Positions 9,523 through 18,368 of a DNA stretch of 64,000 nucleotides are shown here, piece after piece (position 1 is the stretch's first letter; each line of letters begins with the position of its first letter). A program made the translations under genes and the position numbers. Below the pieces are notes generated by a model that was not told where the DNA came from, ran no database searches, and saw only the letters and a program-made list of their open reading frames with translations. Origin of the DNA: Bacillus tuaregi (GTDB lineage: Bacteria; Bacillota; Bacilli; Bacillales; Cytobacillaceae); assembly GCF_900104575.1 (NCBI RefSeq), contig NZ_LT629731.1, positions 3,149,102 through 3,213,101 on the forward strand, read 5' to 3'.

Positions 9523-10722
9523 CTACCTCACCATAATGGTTAAATTACCGGCCGCAACAATGACCGTAATACTTAAAAAGAACATGAGAGACACGATGGA
9601 AAGGGCAGCGAAGACATAAATGATGCTTTTCCCAATGATATCCAGGCATTTAATGATGGGTCCGCCGCCTAATGGCTGTAGAATGGCAGCGGCAAACTGA
9701 TAGATAAGGGCAACAATTAATATTTTTAAAGCTGGAAACGCAACAATAATAAGTAAAATGGCCACACCAGCGATCCCGACAGTATTTTTCAATAATACAG
9801 AAGCACTGAGGACCGTATCGGTGGCATCTGTAAACATTCTTCCTATTACAGGAATAAAGTTTCCGGTAATAAATTTAGCCGTCCGAATCGTAATGCCGTC
9901 CGTAATAGCCGCTGATGCCCCTTGGACAGAAATCACCCCTAGAAATATAGTAAAAAAAAGACCTAAGAGGGCAATGCTAGCATTACGAAGCAGGTTGGCA
10001 AGCTGGGTTACTTTGTACTGATCACTTAATGCACTGACAACGCTTAACAGCGTTGCCAAAAATAATAAGGGCAGGACAATATATTGAATGAAAACACCGC
10101 TCATATTCATTAAAAATAGGATAATTGGATGAAAAAAGGCTGCGGAGACCAATCCCCCTGACGCGGCAATAAGCGCGAGTAACAAAGGGATGAGCGCCAT
10201 AATAAAGCTGGTCATTGTCCTTATGGCATCAAGTGCATATGTAACCGCAACATGGAAGCTGTTCAAGGCAATAATGACTAACACCATAAAAATAACAGCA
10301 TAAGCTACTTTACTAATCGTGCCACTTTCAAATGCATTTTGTAATGACTGTAAAAACATGCTAAAGACTGTTAGCATGACGAGTGTTCCGAGCAGCTTCC
10401 CATTAGCAATAAATTCATGAAAAGCATATTTCATAGCACCCGAGAACCATTCTTTAAAGGAAAACTCTCTCTCTCCTTTAACAAAATCATAGAGACTGCC
10501 CTTTTGACTTTCTGGCAGGAAACCACCATATTCATCCATAATGTCCTCCCAAAATGCTTTCAGTTCATCCAAATCTAATGATTCCAACTGAGAATCTACT
10601 AAATCCTGGATTCCAGATTCCACAATTGGATCCTCTTCTTGTGGCGAGGCTTGTACACTAGGGATGAGGAGAAAGGACGCGACAACATAGAATAGTAGAA
10701 AAATAGATAACCGCTGCTTCAT
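9523..10722 (-). CDS. spoIIIAE: stage III sporulation protein AE
   Basis: SpoIIIAE is a polytopic membrane protein of the SpoIIIA complex. With start ATG 10722 (behind GAGAGGTGAAAGAA) the product is 399 aa, the B. subtilis length. It has an N-terminal signal sequence ending around VQASPQEEDP, an acidic extracellular segment with FWEDIMDEYGGFLPES, then about seven hydrophobic spans. Conserved pieces such as FITGNFIPVIGRMFTDATDTVL and LQPLGGGPIIKCLDIIGKSI are visible. It lies 30 bp after spoIIIAD. Confidence 0.95.
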   Translation of the reverse strand: MKQRLSIFLLFYVVASFLLIPSVQASPQEEDPIVESGIQDLVDSQLESLDLDELKAFWEDIMDEYGGFLPESQKGSLYDFVKGEREFSFKEWFSGAMKYAFHEFIANGKLLGTLVMLTVFSMFLQSLQNAFESGTISKVAYAVIFMVLVIIALNSFHVAVTYALDAIRTMTSFIMALIPLLLALIAASGGLVSAAFFHPIILFLMNMSGVFIQYIVLPLLFLATLLSVVSALSDQYKVTQLANLLRNASIALLGLFFTIFLGVISVQGASAAITDGITIRTAKFITGNFIPVIGRMFTDATDTVLSASVLLKNTVGIAGVAILLIIVAFPALKILIVALIYQFAAAILQPLGGGPIIKCLDIIGKSIIYVFAALSIVSLMFFLSITVIVAAGNLTIMVR

Positions 10723-10752
10723 TTCTTTCACCTCTCTAGAAAATGCTCAAGA

Positions 10753-11142
10753 TTAATTTGGAATCAAGCTAATGATGGTTTCAACCAAAACAGTCAAAAT
10801 GGGGATGGCCATAGCTAATATCAATATTTTCCCACCCAACTCGATTTTCGAAGCCATGGAGCCTTGACCTGCATCCTTCGAAATTTGTGCAGCGAATTCT
10901 GCAATATAGGCGATACCAATTATTTTCAAAATCGTTTCTACATAAACAGAATTCACACCTGCATTGAGTGCCATTTTCTCAATCATAGAAATGATGGCAT
11001 AGATTTGATCGACTAAAAATAAAAAAATCGCACATCCAGTAAAGACAATCAGTAAAAAAGCAAGGTTAGGCTTTTGTTCTTTTATGATTAAGGCAAGGAA
11101 GGTGGCAACTAGCGCAATTCCAATTATTTGGAAAATTTCTAT
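10753..11142 (-). CDS. spoIIIAD: stage III sporulation protein AD, non-canonical ATA start
   Basis: SpoIIIAD is a small polytopic membrane protein of the SpoIIIA channel. The frame encodes IEIFQIIGIALVATFLALI, KEQKPNLAFLLIVFTGCAIFLF and then MIEKMALNAGVNSVYVETILKIIGIAYIAEF, which aligns over the full 130-residue family length. No ATG, GTG or TTG exists upstream of the internal ATG at 10986. Starting there would give 77 aa and delete two membrane helices. The only sensible start is ATA at 11140-11142, seven bases after a GGGGGG ribosome binding site, in line with the family N-terminus. A rare initiation codon may limit its synthesis. Confidence 0.88.
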   Translation of the reverse strand: MEIFQIIGIALVATFLALIIKEQKPNLAFLLIVFTGCAIFLFLVDQIYAIISMIEKMALNAGVNSVYVETILKIIGIAYIAEFAAQISKDAGQGSMASKIELGGKILILAMAIPILTVLVETIISLIPN

Positions 11143-11156
11143 CGCCGATCCCCCCT

Positions 11157-11363
11157 TTACCCTTGAAATAAAAAGACCGATTTAATTTTTTGAAAAAGAT
11201 CATCCACAATCGATGCAACCATAAATAAAATGTAGATAAAGCCAAATAATGTCACCCATTGGGCATATTCCTTTTTTCCAACCTGGTCAAGGATTGTGTG
11301 TAAGAAGGCAACAACAATCCCAACCCCAGCAATTTTAAAGATAATATCAACCTCAAGACCCAT
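11157..11363 (-). CDS. spoIIIAC: stage III sporulation protein AC
   Basis: SpoIIIAC is a 68-aa membrane protein with two hydrophobic spans (IIFKIAGVGIVVAFLHTIL and WVTLFGFIYILFMVASIV) and the intervening GKKEYAQW typical of the family. It resembles the C-terminal half of SpoIIIAD. The spacing to neighbours is 19 bp from spoIIIAB and about 14 bp to spoIIIAD, consistent with a single mother-cell (sigma-E) operon. Confidence 0.95.
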   Translation of the reverse strand: MGLEVDIIFKIAGVGIVVAFLHTILDQVGKKEYAQWVTLFGFIYILFMVASIVDDLFQKIKSVFLFQG

Positions 11364-11382
11364 TTTATTTCCCCCTCATAAG

Positions 11383-11898
11383 CTACATTAATAATATGCT
11401 TAATAATAGACCCGCTAGAAATCCTATGCTTTTAACCATTTTTTCATATCTAGTCTGCTTTTCACGTGCTTCACTTTCCTCTCTTTCCAAGTGGGTCAAG
11501 GTAAGCAAAATTTGTTTCTGCTGGGAAAGCCGGTCATGACGCCCGAGAGTTTCACCAAATTGCTTCATAATTTCAAATTCATTTTTCTTAAATGCTGTTT
11601 GAGCCCAGATTTCCTTTAAGCTCCCTTCCCATGCATCGCGGACAATCGTTTCAGATTCAGTCAGCTTCTGAGCAAAAATTGAAAAGAAGCGATTAATTGG
11701 ATTTGGCAGCTGTGCCGCCAGTCTCCTTGATGCCTCATGGAGAGGAGTATGACCGTACATAATTTCTGCCTCTAATGATTGTAGAGCTGTTTTTAACACA
11801 CGAAGCTGACGTGGACGTTCTGACAGCTGTCTCGCAGCTTCAAACCCTGTCCAGGTTGTGGCAAAAATAATCAAAATTGCACCGGTTAGTTTAATCAC
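11383..11898 (-). CDS. spoIIIAB: stage III sporulation protein AB
   Basis: SpoIIIAB resembles GspF-type membrane proteins of type II secretion and is thought to work with the ATPase SpoIIIAA. The 171-aa product has an N-terminal hydrophobic segment (LTGAILIIFATTWTGFEAA), the family run RQLRVLKTALQSLEAEIMYGHTPLHEAS, and a C-terminal membrane span (SIGFLAGLLLSILLM). It lies one base after spoIIIAA, so translation is probably coupled. Confidence 0.95.
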   Translation of the reverse strand: MIKLTGAILIIFATTWTGFEAARQLSERPRQLRVLKTALQSLEAEIMYGHTPLHEASRRLAAQLPNPINRFFSIFAQKLTESETIVRDAWEGSLKEIWAQTAFKKNEFEIMKQFGETLGRHDRLSQQKQILLTLTHLEREESEAREKQTRYEKMVKSIGFLAGLLLSILLM

Positions 11899-11899
11899 A

Positions 11900-12823
11900 T
11901 CAATCCACTCTCACTCTAGATTCAAGCTCTCGGCCTTCATGATCTAATACGCTAATAATGGTGCCTGGTCCAACACTCCGACCTAATATTATAAAGCGTT
12001 GAAAGATACCTTCCTGAAGGATGGCTTTTAGCGTTGGCCGTTTGCAAATCTCAGCAAATGAGTCACCATGAGTCGTCATCATCAGCTTAATCCCTGCGTT
12101 TACTGCCTCCAAAATAGCTTCTGAATCCTCTTTCCTGCCTATCTCATCCACAATAAGCACATCTGGACTCATGGAACGAATCATCATCATCATCCCTTCC
12201 GCCTTTGGACACGCGTCCAGTACATCCACTCTTGGTCCAAACGACATTTGCGGAATTCCTGCGACACAACCGGCAATCTCTGACCGTTCATCGACAATGC
12301 CGACCTTTGCTGCCTTAAATTTCCCACCTGCATCACCGCTTGAAATAATACGGGCAATATCTCTTAGCATTGTGGTTTTTCCCGTTTGTGGCGGACCAAT
12401 AATCATTGTATGAAGCCAGTTCCCTACGTATATATCGTTAATAAGCTTATCGGCAATGCCTATTTTTTCACTTGCGATTCGGATATTAAACGATGCAACT
12501 TCTTTAATTGCTTTCACCCTGCCTGCTTCAAGCACAACCTTTCCTGCTAGACCGACCCTATGTCCTCCTTCAATCGTTATAAAACCGCGTTTTAGTTCCT
12601 CTTCAAGAGCGTATAAGGAAAAATGACTAATTTTATTCAGTAAGTGAACAGCATCCTCCTGCTGTACTAGATAGGGGAAAAAATGTGCAGTACCTCTTGC
12701 TGAAATCTCGAGAGGTCGATTGACTCGGACACGAATTTCTTCTATTTCTTGCATCTCGTTAGGAGGGAGGCGCTTAATTTGATGGGAGATATTTTTTGGT
12801 AAAAAGGACAGAACTACTTCCAC
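11900..12823 (-). CDS. spoIIIAA: stage III sporulation protein AA, ATPase
   Basis: SpoIIIAA is the AAA/secretion-type ATPase predicted to energise the mother-cell channel. Visible motifs are Walker A GPPQTGKTTMLRDIAR (about residue 141), a Walker B-like VLIVDEIGRKEDSEA and an MMTTHGDS sensor segment. I chose GTG at 12823, nine bases after AGAGGAGG. This gives 307 aa, equal to the B. subtilis protein. The upstream GTG at 12859 would place the ribosome binding site inside the coding region. It is the first gene of spoIIIAA-AH. Confidence 0.95.
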   Translation of the reverse strand: MEVVLSFLPKNISHQIKRLPPNEMQEIEEIRVRVNRPLEISARGTAHFFPYLVQQEDAVHLLNKISHFSLYALEEELKRGFITIEGGHRVGLAGKVVLEAGRVKAIKEVASFNIRIASEKIGIADKLINDIYVGNWLHTMIIGPPQTGKTTMLRDIARIISSGDAGGKFKAAKVGIVDERSEIAGCVAGIPQMSFGPRVDVLDACPKAEGMMMMIRSMSPDVLIVDEIGRKEDSEAILEAVNAGIKLMMTTHGDSFAEICKRPTLKAILQEGIFQRFIILGRSVGPGTIISVLDHEGRELESRVRVD

Positions 12824-12960
12824 TATGATTTTCCTCCTCTTTTCTTGTATGAATGGCACTCATTAAAATGTATGCCTGCTTGGCCACAATATGACCTTGT
12901 TTTATTAGAGTTCATACATAAAAGACAAAGGTGTACATGAAGAAAAGATTTATTCATAAA

Positions 12961-13000
12961 GCAAAAAAGCAACAGCTTCGTTAGGCTGTTGCTTTTTTGC
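12961..13000 (-). terminator. efp terminator
   Basis: A perfect 16-bp stem (12961-12976 with 12985-13000) around an 8-base loop has a T-run in the distal arm. It lies just after the efp stop and before spoIIIAA. Confidence 0.9.
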
Positions 13001-13011
13001 TTTACATTATA

Positions 13012-13569
13012 TTAAGCTCTTGATACATAGCTTCCATCAGTTGTATTGATGATTAAACGATCACCTTGGTTAACAAAGAATGGTACTTGAACAATCAGAC
13101 CTGTTTCAAGTGTCGCTGGCTTGGTACCGCCAGAAGCAGTATCACCTTTTATTCCTGGTTCTGTTTCTGTCACTTCTAATTCCACTGTGTTTGGAAGCTC
13201 AACACCAAGCGTCTCACCTTGGTATAACATAATATGTACTTCCATATTTTCTTTCAAGAACTTTAATTCATACTCAATGCTTGCTGCTGCTAATTCAATT
13301 TGATCATATGACTCTTGGTCCATAAACACATGTTGATCCCCGTTTGCATAAAGGTACTGCATTCTACGGTTATCAATTTGAGCTTTTGCTACTTTTTCAC
13401 CTGCACGGAACGTTTTTTCTTGGATAGCCCCTGTTCGTAAGTTACGAAGCTTAGAGCGAACAAACGCTGCACCTTTACCTGGTTTAACATGTTGGAAATC
13501 TAATACACGCCAGATTCCTCCATCCACTTCAATTGTTAAGCCTGTACGAAAATCGTTTACTGAAATCAT
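13012..13569 (-). CDS. efp: translation elongation factor P
   Basis: EF-P relieves ribosome stalling at polyproline stretches. The 185-aa product starts [20 protein letters not shown]. The modification loop [10 protein letters not shown] carries the lysine (about residue 32) that is modified in many bacteria. Domain III ends with [23 protein letters not shown]. The ATG follows TAGGAGG. It lies 29 bp after yqhT. In B. subtilis yqhV sits between efp and spoIIIAA, and here the 188-bp gap to spoIIIAA has no such gene. Confidence 0.97.
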   Translation of the reverse strand: MISVNDFRTGLTIEVDGGIWRVLDFQHVKPGKGAAFVRSKLRNLRTGAIQEKTFRAGEKVAKAQIDNRRMQYLYANGDQHVFMDQESYDQIELAAASIEYELKFLKENMEVHIMLYQGETLGVELPNTVELEVTETEPGIKGDTASGGTKPATLETGLIVQVPFFVNQGDRLIINTTDGSYVSRA

Positions 13570-13598
13570 ATAAATAAATCCTCCTAAAAATGATGAAG

Positions 13599-14660
13599 TT
13601 ATAGTACAATGAGTTCTTTTTCTGAATGGGTCAGCGTTTCATTCCCTTTAGGTGTAATTACGGTATCATCTTCAATCCGAACACCGCCAAGTCCCGGAAT
13701 ATAAATTCCCGGTTCAACGGTTACGACCATGCCTGGTTCAAGAACAAGGTCCGACTTTAGTGAAAGAGCTGGACCTTCGTGTACTTCCAGTCCAATTCCA
13801 TGTCCTGTCGAATGACCAAAATACTCACCATAGCCTTTTGCGGTTATATAATCCCTTGTAAGAGCATCGGCTTCCTTCCCGCTCATACCTGGCTTAATAC
13901 CAGCAACACCAAGTTTTTGTGCTTCTAATACAATATCATAAATTTCTTTTAATTTTGCATCAGGTTCACCCACTGCTATGGTACGAGTGATATCTGAAAC
14001 ATATCCATGATAATAGGCGCCGAAATCAAGCGTAACCAAATCGCCTATTTCAATCAGCTTATCTGAAGCAACACCGTGCGGGAGGGCAGAACGATATCCT
14101 GAAGCCACAATCGTATCAAAGGAAGATGAAGTAGCGCCTGCTTTTCTCATAAAGAACTCCAATTCATTCGAAATCTCCAGCTCAGACACTCCAGGTTGAA
14201 TAAATTGTAAAATATGAGTAAAGGCCGCATCCGCAATCTCGGCCGCTTCCTTTAATATCTTAATCTCTGCTTCACTCTTAATCAAGCGTAATTTTTCTAT
14301 CATCCCTGAAACAGGAACTAGTTCAGCCTGAATGACCGACTCAAACTCTTTAAAGGTGGAGTATGTAACATAGTCTTGTTCAAAACCGAGCTTTTTAATC
14401 GCAAGCGAGGTTACCTGGTTTGCAATTTCATCAGACATACTTTTCTGTTGCTGGACAATATCAAAGCCTTCACACTGCTTTGATGCTTGTACAACATAAC
14501 GGAAATCGGTAATAAAAACGGCTTTATCAAGACTAATAAGCACAACGCCTGCAGATCCAGTGAAATTTGATACATAGCGCCGATTATATGGACTCGTAAT
14601 TAAGATACCGTCCAATCCTTGAATTTCAATCGCAGCACGGAGTTTGTCTAGTTTTTCCAA
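13599..14660 (-). CDS. yqhT: M24 family Xaa-Pro aminopeptidase
   Basis: This is a metallopeptidase of the creatinase/aminopeptidase P fold that removes N-terminal residues before proline. An N-terminal creatinase domain ([23 protein letters not shown]) precedes the catalytic domain. The dinuclear metal ligands are visible in [17 protein letters not shown] (two Asp), [15 protein letters not shown] (His), TVEPGIYI (Glu) and GVRIEDD (Glu). I chose the TTG at 14660, which follows AAAGGAGAGG and gives 353 aa, the B. subtilis YqhT length. The frame from 14708 is not expected to be translated. Confidence 0.93.
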   Translation of the reverse strand: MEKLDKLRAAIEIQGLDGILITSPYNRRYVSNFTGSAGVVLISLDKAVFITDFRYVVQASKQCEGFDIVQQQKSMSDEIANQVTSLAIKKLGFEQDYVTYSTFKEFESVIQAELVPVSGMIEKLRLIKSEAEIKILKEAAEIADAAFTHILQFIQPGVSELEISNELEFFMRKAGATSSSFDTIVASGYRSALPHGVASDKLIEIGDLVTLDFGAYYHGYVSDITRTIAVGEPDAKLKEIYDIVLEAQKLGVAGIKPGMSGKEADALTRDYITAKGYGEYFGHSTGHGIGLEVHEGPALSLKSDLVLEPGMVVTVEPGIYIPGLGGVRIEDDTVITPKGNETLTHSEKELIVL

Positions 14661-14685
14661 TTGATCCTCTCCTTTAACGTTCGAA

Positions 14686-14739
14686 GGTGTCTCAAGATGC
14701 TGGCCCATGTTGTTGGATGCCGGACATCTTTAGGACACC
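14686..14739 (-). repeat. long interrupted hairpin in the yqhT leader
   Basis: GGTGTC (14686-14691) pairs with GACACC (14734-14739). Inside, AAGATG (14694-14699) pairs with CATCTT (14725-14730) and GGC (14702-14704) with GCC (14719-14721). The structure ends about 25 bases upstream of the yqhT start, in the slot where B. subtilis has aroQ (yqhS). No coding remnant of aroQ is visible. Function unknown. Confidence 0.5.
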
Positions 14740-14835
14740 CTCTTGTCAATTCTTACTATTTAATATTTTACCACAAGGTGCTTCATTCACAATATGGAAA
14801 GGATTGTCCCACAAAAACAGACAATCCCCCATTAT

Positions 14836-15348
14836 TTATGCACTTGATGCTTCTTCTTCCTTTTTACTGCTGCGAATTTCATTTTCCTCATAGGAAATGG
14901 TATAGCCCACAAATAACCCAAACAACGAGTACAAGCAAATTGAAGTAATAATAGTGTTTAAATCGATCTTATTAATAGGACGAATTCCCGGAAAAATCGG
15001 ATTTAACACAAAAAACACAAGTAGAAAAAGTACAATTCCATAGGCAATTCCGACCCATATATTGTTGAACTTTCTTAAGGTTGCATAATATAGCAGAGCT
15101 GCAACGATTGAAAGAACTCCAATTAAAATAATTGCAATTACCGTTCCTAGCCAGCCTTTTTTCCAATCTCCAAGTGCCCATGGTTCTAAAATGACGCGCG
15201 GCGGAATTTCTGTAAAACTAAAGATATACGCAAGGTATCCTAAACAAGCAAAAATAATCCCGCCGATTAATCCAGTTAAAACAACAAGCGTCATAAACGA
15301 CATTGGTTTTTCCTTCATTTCCTCTCTCGAAAGCTTTTCATCAGCCAT
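14836..15348 (-). CDS. yqhR: YqhR family membrane protein
   Basis: This 170-aa integral membrane protein of unknown function is conserved in Bacillus next to yqhT/efp. It has four hydrophobic segments (about residues 18-40, 66-88, 98-118 and 134-156) and soluble charged ends (MADEKLSREEMKEKP and EENEIRSSKKEEEASSA). The start ATG at 15348 follows GGAGG. A second in-frame ATG 15 bases upstream overlaps the ribosome binding site. yqhQ (DUF1385), its usual neighbour, is absent. Confidence 0.88.
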   Translation of the reverse strand: MADEKLSREEMKEKPMSFMTLVVLTGLIGGIIFACLGYLAYIFSFTEIPPRVILEPWALGDWKKGWLGTVIAIILIGVLSIVAALLYYATLRKFNNIWVGIAYGIVLFLLVFFVLNPIFPGIRPINKIDLNTIITSICLYSLFGLFVGYTISYEENEIRSSKKEEEASSA

Positions 15349-15814
15349 TGATAACACCTCCATTTTTAGTATGTCCTATCCCCCATAAACCTTACATCTC
15401 TTAGGATAAATATCAGGAGATAATTTGAGCAATTTATTATTGTTATATATTAATTACCTGTTATTCTATAGATATTGCAGGAAATATATTCGAGTCCTTT
15501 CATACGATAGCAGTTTTACACATTTTGATGTAAAATATAATTAGAAAATAGGATTAATCTACACACAAAGCGTTGATTTCTTAATATTATATATATTAAA
15601 AATATTCCTATTTTCTCATTTTGGTATACCTCGAAAAAAAGAACTAAAACTTCATTTTTTTAAAGGATTTTTAGTTGTTTATTCCGAATATTCTTATATA
15701 ATAAGGAGATAACCAAATAAATCAGAATAATTAGTATAAATATCGTATTTTCTATGCAATTTGCGTTTAAAAACTGGAAAAAGTGCTTATCATGCTCTTA
15801 GGGAGGTGGCTTTC
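15349..15814. other. 466-bp AT-rich divergent intergenic region
   Basis: No gene of convincing size. On the plus strand a good sigma-A-type promoter is visible: TTGTTT (15675-15680), 16 bp, TATAAT (15697-15702), facing yqhP. A 15-codon frame from ATG 15754 ends on the yqhP ribosome binding site and could be a leader peptide, but nothing else supports it. The remainder is A/T-rich without clear repeats. Confidence 0.5.
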
Positions 15815-16195
15815 TTGAAAAATCGGATTTCGTTCTATATTGTTATTGGGCTAATTGTTTTAGCAGTCATTGGGGTAGCATCTAATCTCTATACAAATCC
15901 TGCCGGTTTTTTCAAAGGAATTGCTGTCATGCTCGTGATTGGAGCTGTTATTTTCTTTCTGGTAAGGAGCTTTCATAAACCAAGCCCTGCTAAACGTGAG
16001 CAACGCGCTTTTGTTAAAGCTGCAAAAAGATCTGTAAAAAGACAGAATCAGAAGGAACCTAGTCAGCCAAAGAAAAAAACAGGCAACCTAACATCCATCA
16101 AAAAATTGAGGGCCAGAAAGAATCACTCAAATCCTCAGCTAACAGTAATTGAAGGAAAAAAAGGGAAAAAGAAAAACCGAGCCTCATTCTTTTGA
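15815..16195 (+). CDS. yqhP: YqhP / SA1362-type small membrane protein
   Basis: This is a 126-aa protein of unknown function. Two N-terminal hydrophobic segments (FYIVIGLIVLAVIGVASNLY and GIAVMLVIGAVIFFLVRSF) are followed by a very basic, Lys-rich tail, suggesting a cytoplasmic domain near nucleic acid or membrane phosphate. I set the start at TTG 15815 behind GGGAGGTGG. The frame from 15761 carries no family sequence before it. It ends convergent with yqhO. Confidence 0.85.
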   Translation: MKNRISFYIVIGLIVLAVIGVASNLYTNPAGFFKGIAVMLVIGAVIFFLVRSFHKPSPAKREQRAFVKAAKRSVKRQNQKEPSQPKKKTGNLTSIKKLRARKNHSNPQLTVIEGKKGKKKNRASFF

Positions 16196-16208
16196 GACTT
16201 GGTCTTTT
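16177..16208. terminator. bidirectional terminator between yqhP and yqhO
   Basis: CCGAGCCTC (16177-16185) pairs imperfectly with GAGACTTGG (16194-16202), with a T-run on the plus side and an A-run upstream. It sits between the two convergent genes. Confidence 0.7.
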
Positions 16209-16215
16209 TTTGGTT

Positions 16216-17121
16216 TCAGATTACTTTAAACTTTCGATCATATCTCCAGTTGTTAAAAAACCTAATTGCACACTCTCTTCCCTGCTGGACGAGCCGTTGT
16301 TTCATTTCATCATTTAAATCGAATTCCGTCGCAAACACGCCATCTGACGGAATAAAAATAATGTCCTTTTCCTGTTTGCTTGATATGTGTCGGGCATCAT
16401 GTGCATCCTTCATCGTTTCAAATAAGGCCTTAAATAACTGAATCGCATTTTCAATTTTATTTTTAGGCACGTCATCCATTTTAGGACTAAGCTTGATTCC
16501 AATAATCGGCCGTTCTCTTTGATTATGCTCATCTTCAAACAACCAAATAGGAAAGTTACTTAATACACCACCATCGACAATAATACTGGTTTCACGATCT
16601 ACCTTTAATCGAACTGGTTCGAAGAAATAAGGAATGCTGCAGCTCATTCGAATCGCTCTTGCAATGGGAAAGTGTTTCGGGTCTAGGCCATATTTTTCAA
16701 GATCATCAGGAATAACTAGTAGCCTGCCATTTGTTATATCAGAAGCAATGAAGCGTAGCTTCTGCTGTGGCAAATCTGAAAAAGTCTGTAACCCCTTTTT
16801 TGCTAATACATTCTCCAGCCAGACTTCAAGAGCATCACCTTTATATAATCCAAGTGTCCAATATAAGCCGACCCATTTTGTTAATGAAAATGGCAGAAAG
16901 GACTTACGTTCATCCAATAGATTTTTCAAGTCCATCTCATCAACCAATTCAAAGATTTCTTTACTTTTGTAGCCCGCTGCCAAAAAGGCAGCAATAATCG
17001 CACCGGCGCTGGAACCAGCCACACGAGCAAATTGATAGCCTCGTTTCTCAATTTCCTCAATTGCCCCAATTAAAGCAATTCCCCTAATACCTCCTCCAGA
17101 AAAAACACCATCTATATACAT
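16216..17121 (-). CDS. yqhO: patatin-like phospholipase family protein
   Basis: This is a predicted lipid acyl hydrolase of the RssA/patatin type acting on membrane lipids. The oxyanion motif GGGIRG (about residue 11), the nucleophile elbow GSSAG (about residue 37) and the catalytic Asp in VDGGVLSNFP (about residue 188) are all present, so it should be active. The product is 301 aa from ATG 17121, eight bases after AGGAG; the GTG three codons earlier overlaps the ribosome binding site. mntR, its B. subtilis neighbour, is absent and nrdJ stands beside it instead. Confidence 0.93.
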   Translation of the reverse strand: MYIDGVFSGGGIRGIALIGAIEEIEKRGYQFARVAGSSAGAIIAAFLAAGYKSKEIFELVDEMDLKNLLDERKSFLPFSLTKWVGLYWTLGLYKGDALEVWLENVLAKKGLQTFSDLPQQKLRFIASDITNGRLLVIPDDLEKYGLDPKHFPIARAIRMSCSIPYFFEPVRLKVDRETSIIVDGGVLSNFPIWLFEDEHNQRERPIIGIKLSPKMDDVPKNKIENAIQLFKALFETMKDAHDARHISSKQEKDIIFIPSDGVFATEFDLNDEMKQRLVQQGRECAIRFFNNWRYDRKFKVI

Positions 17122-17203
17122 ATCAGCCACTCCTATTCTGTATTTATTAATACATCTTTAATCAGAAGCTGGTATGGATAGTACCATGGACAAAATAAAA
17201 AAA

Positions 17204-17232
17204 GAAAAAGGACGGGAGACCCATCCTTTTTC
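17204..17232 (-). terminator. nrdJ terminator
   Basis: GAAAAAGGA-GGG pairs with CCC-TCCTTTTTC around a 3-base loop, followed on the minus strand by a T-rich run. It lies just after the nrdJ stop. Confidence 0.85.
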
Positions 17233-17246
17233 TGCTTAATAATAGA

Positions 17247-18368
17247 TTATAAACCACATTTCAATTGTGCATTACAGTTTGTGCATGTGTTACAGCCGCC
17301 AATCTCTTCTACTGTACCTTTGCGGCAGACCGGACAAGTATCGCCGACCTCTGATCCAATGGTTACAGATGTTGAACGTAAATCGTTGATCGTATCAAGT
17401 AATACAACATGCTGCTTAGACTTTTCTTTTTTATGTTCATGTGTCTGCTCGAAGTTGTTTTCTTCAGCTTTTAATGTAAGTACCTGTGCATCACGGGAAC
17501 CATCAACATAAACCGTTCCACCCTTTGCACCGCCTTTATATAAACGCTCGTAAACTTTTTCTACTTGTTCAACGCTATAGCCTTTTGGCGCATTAACCGT
17601 TTTACTGATGGAGCTGTCAATCCAGCGCTGGATGACACATTGGACATCAGCATGTGCTTCTGGGTCAAGCTCCATGGCTGAGACGAACCAGTTTGGAAGG
17701 TTTTCCTGATCTGCTTCAGGATGCTTGTTTAAATACTCTTGAACAATATCCGCTTTGACTTCAATAAATTTACCCAATCTTCCGCTTCTGAAATAAGAGA
17801 AGGAGAAGTAAGGTTCAAGTCCTGTTGAAACTCCCACCATTGTACCAGTAGATCCAGTCGGAGCAACAGTTAGTAAGTGTGAATTACGGATGCCATGCTC
17901 CAGAATAGACTCTCTAATGTCTTCAGGCATTTTCTTCATATAGCCTGTGTCAATAAATGCTTGGCGTAAACGATTTGTTTCTTCTTCTTTTTCGCTTGTT
18001 AAGAATGGGAAGCTGCCTTTTTCCTTCGCAAGCTCAACTGATGCACGGTAAGCAGTTGTCGCAATCGTTTCAAATACTTCATCAACAAGCTTGTTTCCTG
18101 CTTCAGAGCCATATTCTGTTTCACAGTAAATCAATAAGTCATGCAGTCCCATGACACCAAGGCCGACACGGCGTTCTCCAAGTGCTTGCTTTTTATTTTC
18201 TTCTAGGAAGTATGGTGTCGCATCAATAACGTTGTCCTGCATGCGTACGCCCACTTCAACCGTTCTTTTTAGCTTTTCAAAGTTAACTGTTTTTGTTTCT
18301 TTATCAGCCATCTCTGCTAAGTTAACCGCTGCAAGGTTACAAACAGAATATGGTGCAAGAGGTTGTTC
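17247..18368 (-). CDS. nrdJ: B12-dependent ribonucleotide reductase, exon 2
   Basis: This is the second exon (373 codons plus stop) of the class II reductase. It begins with GAA for the catalytic glutamate of NPCGE, then QPLAPYSVCNLAAVNLAEM, which holds a conserved Cys of the redox pair. Further on are VAPTGSTGTMVGVSTGLEPYFSF and a C-terminal zinc-ribbon-like tail CPVCRKGTVEEIGGCNTCTNC. A naive start at ATG 18371 is an artefact. Its G is the last intron base and the first two bases are intron. Joined to 19146-20585 the protein is 853 aa, normal for the family. Confidence 0.93.
   Translation of the reverse strand, partial: EQPLAPYSVCNLAAVNLAEMADKETKTVNFEKLKRTVEVGVRMQDNVIDATPYFLEENKKQALGERRVGLGVMGLHDLLIYCETEYGSEAGNKLVDEVFETIATTAYRASVELAKEKGSFPFLTSEKEEETNRLRQAFIDTGYMKKMPEDIRESILEHGIRNSHLLTVAPTGSTGTMVGVSTGLEPYFSFSYFRSGRLGKFIEVKADIVQEYLNKHPEADQENLPNWFVSAMELDPEAHADVQCVIQRWIDSSISKTVNAPKGYSVEQVEKVYERLYKGGAKGGTVYVDGSRDAQVLTLKAEENNFEQTHEHKKEKSKQHVVLLDTINDLRSTSVTIGSEVGDTCPVCRKGTVEEIGGCNTCTNCNAQLKCGL

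Noticed and set aside
10753-10986. spoIIIAD as a 77-aa protein starting at ATG 10986
   Set aside because: The conserved N-terminal two helices are encoded just upstream in the same frame behind a good ribosome binding site.
14797-14832. Terminator after yqhR
   Set aside because: GGATTGTC/GACAATCC form an 8-bp stem with an 11-base loop but only TTTCC follows. Too weak to call.
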